Program-made: the position numbers and the translations under genes
From: Pseudoalteromonas ruthenica
Lineage (GTDB): Bacteria > Pseudomonadota > Gammaproteobacteria > Enterobacterales > Alteromonadaceae
Direction of reading: 5' to 3'
Assembly (NCBI RefSeq): GCF_008808095.1
Contig: NZ_CP023396.1
Coordinates: 1,736,001-1,800,000 of the forward strand
DNA length: 64,000 bases
The notes under the pieces: generated by a model
Database searches by the model: none
What the model saw: the letters and a program-made list of their open reading frames with translations, nothing else
Told to the model about the DNA's origin: nothing
Shown: positions 9,329 through 17,825 of the stretch, piece by piece
Layout: each line of letters opens with the position of its first letter
Numbering within the stretch: the first letter of the stretch is position 1

Positions 9329-9433
9329 TTACAGTGGCATGGCATTGGCTTGGTTGAACCAAGCTGCGAGTCCCAGCAAAGCAACCCAAAACAACACATA
9401 GCTGAGCTTAGCTCCGCCTTGATTATGTTTCAT
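9329..9433 (-). CDS. 34-residue membrane peptide, unknown
   Basis: Too short for normal gene calling. It reads MKHNQGGAKLSYVLFWVALL, then GLAAWFNQANAMPL, stop TAA at 9329-9331. The ATG is preceded by AGGA at good spacing, a single hydrophobic helix of about 18 residues is flanked by a basic N-terminus, and a promoter-like sequence (9513-9540) and a T-rich terminator bracket it on the same strand. These together make a real small protein likely. Small single-helix proteins often modulate membrane enzymes, but no partner can be named here. Confidence 0.65.
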   Translation of the reverse strand: MKHNQGGAKLSYVLFWVALLGLAAWFNQANAMPL

Positions 9434-9512
9434 AGCGCTTCCTATAAAGGTTGCGGCTAATAAAATAGCCTAACTTGTTATTTTTTTTATACATCAAGCA
9501 TGTAGCTTGTTT

Positions 9513-9540
9513 ACTATAGCAACTGACTAAAACTTAACAA
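9513..9540 (-). promoter_or_regulatory. Promoter of the 34-residue peptide gene
   Basis: Read on the minus strand: -35 TTGTTA (9535-9540), 16-base spacer ending in TGC, -10 TATAGT (9513-9518), an extended -10 arrangement. It lies about 80 bases before the peptide ATG. Confidence 0.5.
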
Positions 9541-9580
9541 GCTGTTTACTTACACAGTGTTTAGTTCCTATTAAAACAAC

Positions 9581-10504
9581 TTAATAAGCTCGTTCGCGGC
9601 TAATAAGGTGCTTTAATGTTTGCCCAGACTGCAAGCGTTGATAGTTGTCGACCACTTGCTCAACAACGGTTTCAATGCGGCTAAGCGCACTGCAATGCGG
9701 GGTCAAAATGAGGTTTTCTTGGTGCCATAAAGGGCTCTCCTCTGGCAAAGGTTCTTGGCGAAACACATCAAGGGTGGCACCGCCTAAAGTGTGTTTTGAG
9801 AGTGCGGTTTGTAATGCACTTTCACATACATGCTCTCCTCTGCCAACATTAATTAATACCGCATGCGCAGGCAGTTTTGCCAACAGCTCAGCATCAATTA
9901 TATTGCGGGTCTTTACAGTCAAAGGCAGTACACAAACCAAATAATCGACATGCGCAAGCATCTCGTTTAGGCCGCTATCACCGCAAAAGTGTGTCACCGT
10001 CGCTGTGTCAGGTTTTTCTGAGTTCGACCACGCTTTGATAGTAAAGCCATTAGCCGCTAAACGCTGCGCAATAGCGCTACCAAGCTGACCACACCCGAGC
10101 AGGCCGACGCGATTGTGTGCGCGCACCCGCTTCGCTCGCCATTGTTTGTTACTTTGCTGACGCCAATAACGAGGCATATGAGATTTATGCAGCAGCACTT
10201 GCGTTAATACGTATTCAGCCATATCTGCTGCCAGCTCATTATCAACAATACGCGTGACCGACACATGATCTGCAATGGCATCCAGGTTAAGGCCGTCGAC
10301 ACCGGCACCAAAAGAAGACACCGCTTTTAGATTTGGCAAAGCACTAAACACCTCAGCCGGTACCTGCCAGCCAAGCACCATATCAATCGCTGCAGCATCC
10401 TCAATATCAGGCCACACTTGTACTTGCTGCTCACCCAGTTGCTGTTTAAGCATGCTCTGCAGCTTATCTGTATTTCTGTTCGCAATTGCCACTAATAAAC
10501 TCAT
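9581..10504 (-). CDS. ghrA: Glyoxylate/hydroxypyruvate reductase A-like D-2-hydroxyacid dehydrogenase
   Basis: NAD(P)H-dependent reductase of 307 residues that converts glyoxylate or hydroxypyruvate to the hydroxy acids. The Rossmann fingerprint GLLGCGQLGSAIAQRL is in the middle, followed by LINVGRGEHVCE and LDVFRQEPLPEESPLW with the catalytic Glu, and the catalytic His in LILTPHCSA. The start ATG at 10502-10504 has GGAG ahead; an upstream in-frame ATG lacks one. The short form without an N-terminal ACT or long lobe matches GhrA rather than SerA. The exact substrate is inferred from family resemblance. Confidence 0.87.
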   Translation of the reverse strand: MSLLVAIANRNTDKLQSMLKQQLGEQQVQVWPDIEDAAAIDMVLGWQVPAEVFSALPNLKAVSSFGAGVDGLNLDAIADHVSVTRIVDNELAADMAEYVLTQVLLHKSHMPRYWRQQSNKQWRAKRVRAHNRVGLLGCGQLGSAIAQRLAANGFTIKAWSNSEKPDTATVTHFCGDSGLNEMLAHVDYLVCVLPLTVKTRNIIDAELLAKLPAHAVLINVGRGEHVCESALQTALSKHTLGGATLDVFRQEPLPEESPLWHQENLILTPHCSALSRIETVVEQVVDNYQRLQSGQTLKHLISRERAY

Positions 10505-10640
10505 ATTATCTCCATCACAGCGATAGTTTGCCTCAGTATCCCACAACCCGATGTCGTCTTGAAACTGTCATCTATTTTACACTTTGATGTCATGGTTAAT
10601 TCTTACCCTGTGGCTAATCTCATTACCAAAGGGTGGTAAT

Positions 10641-12383
10641 ATGATCAGTATTGATAAAGTGGTTGAAGATAACTTACCGAGTCTTGCCAACTCACCAAAA
10701 GTAAAAGGCCTGGTAAAGAAAGGGCTGGGCTATTTATTACACGAACAAGAGTTTGTTGCTTTTGCCGATACCTATCCTCACCTACAAGAATTAGAGTTTA
10801 TCGAGCAAGTGCTCGAAGAGCTGGACTTCAGTGCTCGCTTTAGCTCATCACAGTTGGATAATATCCCAAGCGAAGGCCGCCTCGTGATTATCGCGAATCA
10901 CCCGATTGGCTCATTGGATGGCTTGGCACTGATAAGCGTGCTAGCTCGCGTACGCCCAGATATCCGTGTTGTTGCCAACCGTTTGTTGATGAGTGTAACG
11001 CCAATGCACTCATTACTACTGCCGGTTGATAACATGTCTGGCAACAGCCGCAAGCAAGAACTCAATGCCATTCATCAGCACCTTAAAGCTGAAGGAGCCT
11101 TGTTAATTTTCCCTGCTGGCGAAGTGTCGCGGCTACGCCCAACAGGCGTTAAAGACTGCAAGTGGAACAATGGCTACCTGCGTATAGCCAAAAAGGCCAA
11201 TGCGGCTATCTTACCGATTTTAGTAAAAGCTAAGAATAGTCCGCTGTTTTACGGCACGTCGATGATTTACAAGCCGCTTGCCACCTTGTTATTGGTACAA
11301 GAAATGTTTAAGCAACGGCAAAAGTCGCTGGAGTTCGAAATAGGCACTGCCATTCCGCCGAAGTCTTACCTTATTGATAACCTTAATGACAAAGAGATCA
11401 GCCGGCTTATTCGTAAGCAGCTGTATAGATTGGGAACTAAAAAGCCTGAACTCTTAAAAACCCAAGCTCCCATTGCCCACGCCGAGTGCCGCCAAGCCTT
11501 AGTAGGGGCGCTCGGTGAATGCGAACGCCTGGGAGAAACCCAAGATGGCATGCAAATCTACTTATATAATTACCAAGGCAGTTCACCGCTATTTCGTGAG
11601 CTCGGACGCCTTCGCGAAATTGCCTTTCGCGCTGTCGGCGAAGGCAGTGGTCGCCGCCGTGATATCGATAAATATGACATGGACTACCACCACCTCATTC
11701 TATGGGATCCTAAACAGCTAGAGCTCGTGGGCGCTTACCGCCTTGCATGTGCCGATGATATTATTGCCAAACACGGACGCCAAGGGTTATACACGGACAG
11801 TTTGTTTAACTACCAAGACGATATGGCGCCTTACTTCGGTGCTGGCATCGAACTTGGCAGAAGCTTTGTGCAACCCAAGTACTGGGGCCGCAAAAGCCTC
11901 GATTACTTATGGTTTGGTATTGGTGCGTTTATTAGTCGCTACCCGCAATATCGCTATTTATTTGGGGCAGTCAGTTTATCCAATGCACTGCCTCAAAATG
12001 CCAAAGAGCTGTTAGTTTATTATTATCAGCATTACTACGCTCAGCAACAGCCGTTAGCAACGGCTAAACATGAGTTTAAATACAGCGAATGTGTAAAAGA
12101 GCAGTGCCAACGTTTGTTTAATGGCAGTGATGCAAAAGCTGACTTTGCAGAGTTAAAACACGTGCTTGCCAATATGGGGGCACAAGTTCCCACGCTCTTC
12201 AAACAATACACTGAACTCTGCCAGCCTCAGGGCGTCTCATTTTTAAGCTTCAGTGTGGACCCTGACTTCAACAACTGTATTGATGGCCTAGTGCTGGTAG
12301 ATATGGCAAAGCTAAAAGAAAAAAAGGCGCGCCGTTACCTTAACAACGAAGCCCTCATTAAGCGCACCTGCAATATGAATTAA
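10641..12383 (+). CDS. olsF: Bifunctional ornithine lipid synthase, OlsF type
   Basis: A 580-residue two-domain acyltransferase. The N-terminal half is a PlsC/LPLAT domain with NHPIGSLDG (residues 86-94) and IFPAGEVSR in place of the usual FPEGTRS. The C-terminal half (about 310-460) is a GNAT-type N-acyltransferase like OlsB, with GRLREIAFR, YDMDYHHLILWDP and GAYRLA. In known OlsF proteins the C-terminal domain N-acylates ornithine and the N-terminal domain O-acylates the lyso-lipid, giving phosphate-free ornithine lipids. The chosen ATG follows GGGTGG. A related assignment is a general hemolysin-like acyltransferase. The gene is followed directly by a strong terminator. Confidence 0.8.
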   Translation: MISIDKVVEDNLPSLANSPKVKGLVKKGLGYLLHEQEFVAFADTYPHLQELEFIEQVLEELDFSARFSSSQLDNIPSEGRLVIIANHPIGSLDGLALISVLARVRPDIRVVANRLLMSVTPMHSLLLPVDNMSGNSRKQELNAIHQHLKAEGALLIFPAGEVSRLRPTGVKDCKWNNGYLRIAKKANAAILPILVKAKNSPLFYGTSMIYKPLATLLLVQEMFKQRQKSLEFEIGTAIPPKSYLIDNLNDKEISRLIRKQLYRLGTKKPELLKTQAPIAHAECRQALVGALGECERLGETQDGMQIYLYNYQGSSPLFRELGRLREIAFRAVGEGSGRRRDIDKYDMDYHHLILWDPKQLELVGAYRLACADDIIAKHGRQGLYTDSLFNYQDDMAPYFGAGIELGRSFVQPKYWGRKSLDYLWFGIGAFISRYPQYRYLFGAVSLSNALPQNAKELLVYYYQHYYAQQQPLATAKHEFKYSECVKEQCQRLFNGSDAKADFAELKHVLANMGAQVPTLFKQYTELCQPQGVSFLSFSVDPDFNNCIDGLVLVDMAKLKEKKARRYLNNEALIKRTCNMN

Positions 12384-12398
12384 CCAACTCCCAACCAA

Positions 12399-12424
12399 AA
12401 AAAGCCGGCGTATGCCGGCTTTTT
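12399..12424. terminator. Bidirectional terminator, olsF / dapE
   Basis: Perfect 11-base stem AAAAAGCCGGC / GCCGGCTTTTT with loop GTAT. It works for olsF on the plus strand and dapE on the minus strand. Confidence 0.9.
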
Positions 12425-12439
12425 CATGACTCACTTGAG

Positions 12440-13609
12440 TTATTTAGTGAAAAAATGCGCCAATGTGCGCTCGTAAATTTCGGTGATCTTAGCTAAATCA
12501 CTCACAGCCACACGCTCATTGTCTTGATGTATGGTGTGGTTACGTACACCGCATTCGACCACTTGGGTGTCAGCACTGGCAAAAAAGCGCCCATCAGAGG
12601 TGCCGCCACTGGTACTCAGTTGCGGGTAACTCTGAGTGCTTTGGTAAATAGCTTCTTCCAACGCTGCGAGCAGGTCGTACGCTCCCCCACCCGCCGTGTA
12701 ATAAGGCTCACAGGGACGCTGCCAACTAATTGTCGTATGTTGCTGCCAAGGCGCCAAGGCAGCGGTGATCAAGCGTTTAACGCTTTCACTACGATAACCA
12801 TGACTATAACGCACATTAAACTCTATAAAGCAGCTGGCTGGCACCAAATTATCTAAACTGTTAGGGACTGTGAGGCCAGTTATTTGTAATGTTGTTTTCG
12901 ACCCTTCAATATCTTTTTGCCAATCTATTTGTTGCAAAGCCATGCTCATCTGAGCGGCCAAATGTGCGGCATTCACACTGTGCTCGGGGTAAGCCACATG
13001 CCCGGCTTTACCAAGAACTTCAATACGTGCTGAAAGCGCACCACGGCGGCCATTTTTGATGGTATCGCCAACGCGCTTATCGGCTGTGGGCTCACCCACT
13101 AGGCAGACATCGAGTTGCTTACCTTGGGCGGCGAGGTAGTTAGCTATTTCCGCACTGCCATAAAGTGCCTCACCTTCCTCATCAGAGGTGATCAACCAAT
13201 AAAAGTGCCCCTGTGTTGGGCTTTGCATGAGCACCCTATCGGTCGCTTCCAACATTGCTGCGACGCCGCCTTTCATATCAGCGGCTCCTCGGCCAATAAT
13301 TTCACCATTGATTATCTCAGCAGCAAAGGGGTCAACATGCCACCGCGATGCATCAGCAGGTACAACATCGATATGGCCACAAAAGGCAAACTTGGCGCCT
13401 GGACCAAAGTAGCAATCGGCAACAAGGTTCGTGACACCATGACAGGTGAATACATGACAATTAAAGCCGCGCTGTTGCAGCTGTTGTTGTAACCAATTGA
13501 TAGCCCCGCCTTGCTCAGGGGTAATGGAGCGAAACCGAATAAGCTGTTGTAAATATGAAACGACATTATCTTGATTAACGCGTTGTTGTTGCGATGTGTT
13601 CAATTGCAT
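12440..13609 (-). CDS. dapE: Succinyl-diaminopimelate desuccinylase
   Basis: M20 zinc peptidase-family enzyme of the lysine/meso-diaminopimelate pathway, 389 residues. Metal-site motifs are FCGHIDVVPA, GRGAADMKGG, TSDEEGEALYG with the catalytic Glu, and ECGVRNHTIHQDNE near the end; GGTSDGRFFA is also DapE-specific. The N-terminus carries about ten residues more than typical, and a slightly later start is possible. AGGCG precedes the chosen ATG. No dapD neighbour is visible, so it is monocistronic here. Confidence 0.94.
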   Translation of the reverse strand: MQLNTSQQQRVNQDNVVSYLQQLIRFRSITPEQGGAINWLQQQLQQRGFNCHVFTCHGVTNLVADCYFGPGAKFAFCGHIDVVPADASRWHVDPFAAEIINGEIIGRGAADMKGGVAAMLEATDRVLMQSPTQGHFYWLITSDEEGEALYGSAEIANYLAAQGKQLDVCLVGEPTADKRVGDTIKNGRRGALSARIEVLGKAGHVAYPEHSVNAAHLAAQMSMALQQIDWQKDIEGSKTTLQITGLTVPNSLDNLVPASCFIEFNVRYSHGYRSESVKRLITAALAPWQQHTTISWQRPCEPYYTAGGGAYDLLAALEEAIYQSTQSYPQLSTSGGTSDGRFFASADTQVVECGVRNHTIHQDNERVAVSDLAKITEIYERTLAHFFTK

Positions 13610-13716
13610 AACGCCTGCCCTGTTGCAGCTGTTGGTAAGGCTATTACAACCTGCTCATATGACATCTTAATGTCAGCTTATGAACTCTCCTTTGTGTGCA
13701 TGAAATGGATAAAAGT

Positions 13717-13730
13717 TTAATCTAAATCAA
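13717..13730. promoter_or_regulatory. FNR/EtrA-like site upstream of ompW
   Basis: TTAAT-CTAA-ATCAA matches the FNR consensus TTGAT-N4-ATCAA at nine of ten positions. It lies about 130 bases before ompW. E. coli ompW is known to be FNR-regulated, which makes oxygen control plausible. Confidence 0.5.
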
Positions 13731-13855
13731 GGTTTTTAATCGCTCTGTAGCGTACCTGAGGCAAAGCTTGATCTAGAACAGTTTTTATTTTTCTTAAGTA
13801 GTGATAATGGCGCCAACAGCAAAGCTTTTCCGATGTATCGAACAGGAATATGATG

Positions 13856-14509
13856 ATGAAAAAAACACTCAGCGCAGCTCTAATTGGCCTTTTCCTTGGC
13901 ACCTCTTCTTACGCTCACGCTAACCTAAGTGTTAACGTTGGCGCTATCAACGTAAACCCTGATAGTGAAGTGTCTAAAATTAACGAAGCCCCAACCTTAG
14001 GGCTTAACGCCGACGATGATACTCAGCTTGGTCTCACGTTCGATTATGCACTCAATGACAATTGGACCATTGAACTTATCGCCGCCACGCCATTTAGCCA
14101 TGATGTTAATGGTCGCCTTGGCCTTGAAGGTGCGAAAATTGGTAACATTAAGCACCTTCCACCCACGCTATTAGGTCAATACCACTTTGGCCAAGCAGGT
14201 GATAAGTTCCGTGCCTTTGTGGGTGCCGGCGTAAACTACACGGTATTTTTTGATGAGCAAGCAAGCCAAGACTTAAAAACCACGTTAGGGACTGATGATG
14301 TTGAACTCAAGCTTGACGACTCAGTTGGTTTGGCCGCTCAAGTTGGCTTTAACTATGCATTCGACAAGCACTGGGGTTTACACGGTATGGTGAGCTACAT
14401 GGACATTGATAGCGATGCCAGTGTATATGCAAACGGCCAGAAAGCGCTGACCGTTGATGTCAAAATTGACCCTGTTGTGGCGATGCTAGGTGTGCGTTAC
14501 ACCTTCTAA
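13856..14509 (+). CDS. ompW: OmpW-family outer membrane protein
   Basis: Eight-stranded outer-membrane beta-barrel of about 217 residues with a Sec signal peptide cut after AHA. Barrel strands include the family block WTIELIAATPFSHD, the segment LPPTLLGQYHF and the closing MLGVRYTF with C-terminal Phe for BAM recognition. Three ATG codons are in tandem (13850, 13853, 13856); I prefer the third because it stands eight bases from AGGA. The gene is preceded by an FNR-like site and followed by a terminator. Confidence 0.92.
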   Translation: MKKTLSAALIGLFLGTSSYAHANLSVNVGAINVNPDSEVSKINEAPTLGLNADDDTQLGLTFDYALNDNWTIELIAATPFSHDVNGRLGLEGAKIGNIKHLPPTLLGQYHFGQAGDKFRAFVGAGVNYTVFFDEQASQDLKTTLGTDDVELKLDDSVGLAAQVGFNYAFDKHWGLHGMVSYMDIDSDASVYANGQKALTVDVKIDPVVAMLGVRYTF

Positions 14510-14547
14510 TACCGATTCACGGTTACCACTTGCTAATGTAAGCAACT

Positions 14548-14580
14548 AAAGCGGCTAATTCTTGTTAGTCGCTTTTTTTT
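14548..14580. terminator. Terminator between ompW and the thioesterase gene
   Basis: Stem AAGCGGCTAA with TTAGTCGCTT (one G-T pair) followed by eight T. The stop codon of the convergent thioesterase gene lies inside the left arm. Confidence 0.75.
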
Positions 14581-15088
14581 GCTCCAACATGGCTTTCCAG
14601 TGCATGATTTCCGGCGGCAAAATGGGTGCCTCGTCATTAAAATCAGCCAGCGCCAAAATCTCTTCGATATCGACGACCCCTTTTCGCGAGCGAAACACGC
14701 CCCGCACATAAGCAATGGCATGCAGGCCTCGGTGTGAGGTGAATTTTTGCTCGATATAAAAATACTTATGATCCCAGCCTACCAATCGGGTCGAAACCGT
14801 GAATTTTTGCCATGGTTTTACATCGCGAATATAGGTGATTGCTGTCGCATTAACCACAGGGAACCAACGGCGCTTCATCACCGCACGCAATAGTCCCAAA
14901 CGCGCAGTCATCCATGTCCGAGCGATATCCATTAACGCCAAATAACGAGAATTCGTTAAATGTAAATTAATGTCGCAATCCAGCGGCCAGGCCCGAAAGT
15001 CAATATCGACCGTATCCAACAGCGGCTGTTGTGTTTTATTACCTTTGATTTTGAAAAACAGCCATAATAAACGGAAGTATAAGTTCAC
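14555..15088 (-). CDS. Hotdog-fold thioesterase family protein
   Basis: A 177-residue protein of the 4HBT/THEM6-like thioesterase superfamily. The hotdog core starts at about residue 27 with DIDFRAWPLDCDINLHLTNS, where the D-x-N-x-H-x-x-N pattern corresponds to the usual active-site region, and continues with YIRDVKPWQKFTV and YFYIEQKF. A short hydrophobic N-terminus (YFRLLWLFFKI) may touch the membrane. Translation starts at a GTG with AAGGAG ahead. It would hydrolyse an acyl-CoA or act as an acyl-binding protein; the substrate is unknown. Confidence 0.75.
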   Translation of the reverse strand: MNLYFRLLWLFFKIKGNKTQQPLLDTVDIDFRAWPLDCDINLHLTNSRYLALMDIARTWMTARLGLLRAVMKRRWFPVVNATAITYIRDVKPWQKFTVSTRLVGWDHKYFYIEQKFTSHRGLHAIAYVRGVFRSRKGVVDIEEILALADFNDEAPILPPEIMHWKAMLEQKKATNKN

Positions 15089-15233
15089 CGCGCTCTCCTT
15101 GTGGTAGCGTGTTAAGAAACAGGTAAGACCACCATCATAGCATTGCTTGAGTCGTCGAGCACCTTAGTGCGTTAGTTGCGCAGCGACGCTAGGTCATTTA
15201 TGGTTAAAACTTCTCGCTCACAAAGGGGTTAAT

Positions 15234-15719
15234 ATGAAACCAACTTTATTTGCTCTGGCCACATTGGCAATGAGTATGCCTTGCTTTGCTGATTTTGATT
15301 ACGTCGGCAAGGGCACAACTGCGAACAGCGCCGGGCAACAAACGCCTTTCACCTTCGGTTTCGCATGGGACAGTGAGCAAGGTACGTTGCGTATCGGCAA
15401 CAAAAGTTATGATATGGACACCCTCCCCGAGTCATACTCTTTGGCCTTAGTGCTTAGTAAAGATGACAGCCAAGTATGGCTGCAAGAGTTCCACTCTGGC
15501 TGGTTTGACAGCTTTTACTGGCAACTCGGCGAACATGTAATTCGCCTAGAGAAAGGACAATTTGAGCAACAGGTTAAAGGCAATTACGAGTTACATATTG
15601 ATGATCGCAGTTACTTTTTCACCAGCAATAATGCCGCTATAAAAGTAAACTTCGCAACTGAGGGCGTTGAGTCGATCACCGTCAGTGGGGTCACTAAGAA
15701 CATGGGCACAAAAAAATAG
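15234..15719 (+). CDS. Secreted protein of unknown function
   Basis: A 161-residue protein with a clear Sec signal peptide (MKPTLFALATLAMSMPCFA, cut before DFDY). The mature part is rich in aromatic and acidic residues and looks like a beta-sandwich (alternating pattern in YDMDTLPESYSLALVLS and QVWLQEFHSGWFDSFYWQ). It has no cysteines after the signal, no membrane helix and no recognised motif. AAGGGG precedes the ATG. It is convergent with tyrR, whose terminator overlaps its last codons. Confidence 0.65.
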   Translation: MKPTLFALATLAMSMPCFADFDYVGKGTTANSAGQQTPFTFGFAWDSEQGTLRIGNKSYDMDTLPESYSLALVLSKDDSQVWLQEFHSGWFDSFYWQLGEHVIRLEKGQFEQQVKGNYELHIDDRSYFFTSNNAAIKVNFATEGVESITVSGVTKNMGTKK

Positions 15720-15732
15720 CGCCTGACGGCGC
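15711..15732 (-). terminator. tyrR terminator
   Basis: On the minus strand the stem GGCGCC/GGCGC (arms 15728-15732 and 15719-15723, loop of four) is followed by ATTTTTTT. It lies across the end of the convergent secreted-protein gene. Confidence 0.75.
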
Positions 15733-15737
15733 CATTA

Positions 15738-17294
15738 TTAAACTTTGACCGTTTTTCGGTTTATCCCGTATTCACGCAGCTTATTCGCTACAGCGGTGTG
15801 ACTCAGGCCCAAACGCTTCGCAAGCTGTCTAGAGCTGGGGTATGCAGGGTAAAGTTTACGCAATAACGTAGCTTCAAAGCGTTTTACTGCCTGATCTAGG
15901 CTGCCTTCAAAATCAGACTCCAAGTAACCAAGATCATTAGTGAAGCTCGGAAGTTGCAAGTGCTCCACCGTCAATTCGCTATCATCGAGCAAAGATACCG
16001 CGCGGTAAATGGCATTTTCTAATTGCCGCACATTGCCCGGCCATGGATACTGCTCCAAATACTCAATACACTCTTTACTTAAGCTAGGTACCGTCGCGCC
16101 GTTTTGCTGCGCATACTTTTGCACAAAGTGCTCAGCCAGGGGCCCAATATCTGCTTTTCTGTCACGCAGTGGTGATATTTCCAACGTCAGTACATTGATA
16201 CGATAATAGAGGTCCTCGCGAAAGCCCCCCTCTTGCACCATGGCTGGAAGATCTTTTTGCGTCGCCGCGATAATGCGCACATTGACCTTTACTTCGTTCT
16301 CATCGCCGACCTTGCGGAAAGTACCGTCCTGTAAGAAGCGCAGCAGTTTGGTCTGCAGCTGGGTCGACATCTCGCCAACCTCATCTAAAAATACCGTGCC
16401 GCCATCGGCTTGCTCTAATACCCCGCGTTTGGGGGCGGCGTTGTCTTCATACCCGGCATAACCAAATAACTCTGATTCAGCAACATCATCAGGCAGTGAG
16501 GCGCATGACAACGCAATAAAGGGTTTAACCGAACGATTAGAGGCATAGTGGCAGGCTCTGGCCATAAGCTCTTTACCTGTGCCCGTTTCACCGGTGATCA
16601 ATATCGGCGCATCAAGCTGCGCCATTTTGCGCGCTTCGCGTACAGTGCGGCGCATCGCCGTTGAATAATTATGTATGGTGGCGAAACTTTCTTGGCCATA
16701 GCGGCGAAATGCACTGACTTGTTGACCTAGACGACTTTGTGATTTGATATTGATAACCGCCCCCGCCAAGGCGTCTTGCTCTTCACCTTGAGGCACAGAG
16801 ATAGGCAGAATATCGGCAATGAAATCTTCTCCGGCCACTTCCACACGGGTGGTTTGTCCTAATACCTCAGACCCCTCTAACCAACGGGTAAAGTTAAAGC
16901 CTTTAAGGAGGTTATTGATATTGGCGCCAACCACGTCTTGCTCGCTCAATTGTAAGTCGCGACATGCCGCAGCATTACACAACCGCACCCAACCTTTGTT
17001 ATCAATGGAAATAACGCCATCGGGGAGCGCACTGAGTAGGGTATTAAGCTCGTTATGCTCACGCTCGGAGGGCATAAACGCGGTTGTTCGAACGTCTTCA
17101 ACACCGTCAATTAGGCGGATAGAAGGCATAATTTTTTGGAATTGCTCAAACTCGATGGGGGGGAAGCTGACATACATACGACAATGCTTAGCATCTACTT
17201 CGATGCCTTTTAGGTCAACTTGGTAGCTCACCAGGATATTCAGTATCTCTTGGGCGATACCGATTCGGTCTTGGCAATATATTTCAAGGCGCAT
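15738..17294 (-). CDS. tyrR: Transcriptional regulator TyrR
   Basis: Aromatic-amino-acid regulator of 518 residues. It has an N-terminal ACT-like domain (MRLEIYCQDRIGIAQEIL), a PAS domain, a sigma-54-type AAA+ domain with Walker A GETGTGKE and a C-terminal Fis-type helix-turn-helix (SRQLAKRLGLSHTAVANKL). The segment where sigma-54 activators carry GAFTGA reads FGYAGYEDN, so the protein should not activate sigma-54, as in other TyrR proteins. I start at the ATG preceded by GAGGG, which matches the TyrR N-terminus. The nearby hppD and fahA genes are probable targets. Confidence 0.93.
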   Translation of the reverse strand: MRLEIYCQDRIGIAQEILNILVSYQVDLKGIEVDAKHCRMYVSFPPIEFEQFQKIMPSIRLIDGVEDVRTTAFMPSEREHNELNTLLSALPDGVISIDNKGWVRLCNAAACRDLQLSEQDVVGANINNLLKGFNFTRWLEGSEVLGQTTRVEVAGEDFIADILPISVPQGEEQDALAGAVINIKSQSRLGQQVSAFRRYGQESFATIHNYSTAMRRTVREARKMAQLDAPILITGETGTGKELMARACHYASNRSVKPFIALSCASLPDDVAESELFGYAGYEDNAAPKRGVLEQADGGTVFLDEVGEMSTQLQTKLLRFLQDGTFRKVGDENEVKVNVRIIAATQKDLPAMVQEGGFREDLYYRINVLTLEISPLRDRKADIGPLAEHFVQKYAQQNGATVPSLSKECIEYLEQYPWPGNVRQLENAIYRAVSLLDDSELTVEHLQLPSFTNDLGYLESDFEGSLDQAVKRFEATLLRKLYPAYPSSRQLAKRLGLSHTAVANKLREYGINRKTVKV

Positions 17295-17825
17295 GGATCC
17301 CTCAATCACGTGTTACCAATCAAATGCTGGGCGCAATCATACGCTATAAAAGGCTAAGATGGATAGCAAAACGTAAAGAAAATTGAACAAATAATCGATT
17401 CTATTTTATACCCCCACGCCAAGAAGTTATCGTCTGGATTGCACGATATAAGGCTAAAAAGCCAGCATGGTAGAGCTCTGGGTTCATTGGCGGTTAAGCG
17501 TCAGTACTTCCCCTGATGCATGGCTCTATGTATACTGTCGCGCGCTTGTCATCAGGATAAAGCAGCGCAGCGCGTGCAATTCTATGCATAACCTCGCTTT
17601 TTTACCATGGTGATAGCGGGCCACCCGTTCACATAAAATGTGCCCCCTCAGACTCCAGTTGAGGTTATGGCACACCATTACTTGGCGTCGCCGAAGTAAT
17701 ACTTGAACATCATAACAATAATAATAAGGCCTAAATAAGTGACAGTACGGCAGTACTGTAAATTGCAGTAATAGTATTCAAGGCTCACAGCCTTTGATAC
17801 TGATTTATTTAGGAAGTAAATTTTC
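17295..17825. other. Long control region between tyrR and the peptide transporter
   Basis: About 530 bases without a gene. It holds three hairpins on the plus strand: 17639-17674 (TGTGCC/GGCACA with inner CCTCA/TGAGG), 17742-17759 (ACAGTAC-GGCA-GTACTGT, perfect) and 17774-17800 (a 12-base stem with two mismatches, core AAGGCT-CAC-AGCCTT). The last ends just before the transporter ribosome site AGGAAG. A -10-like TATACT lies near 17531. I see no clear TyrR box (TGTAAA-N6-TTTACA) and no reading frame worth calling. Confidence 0.55.
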
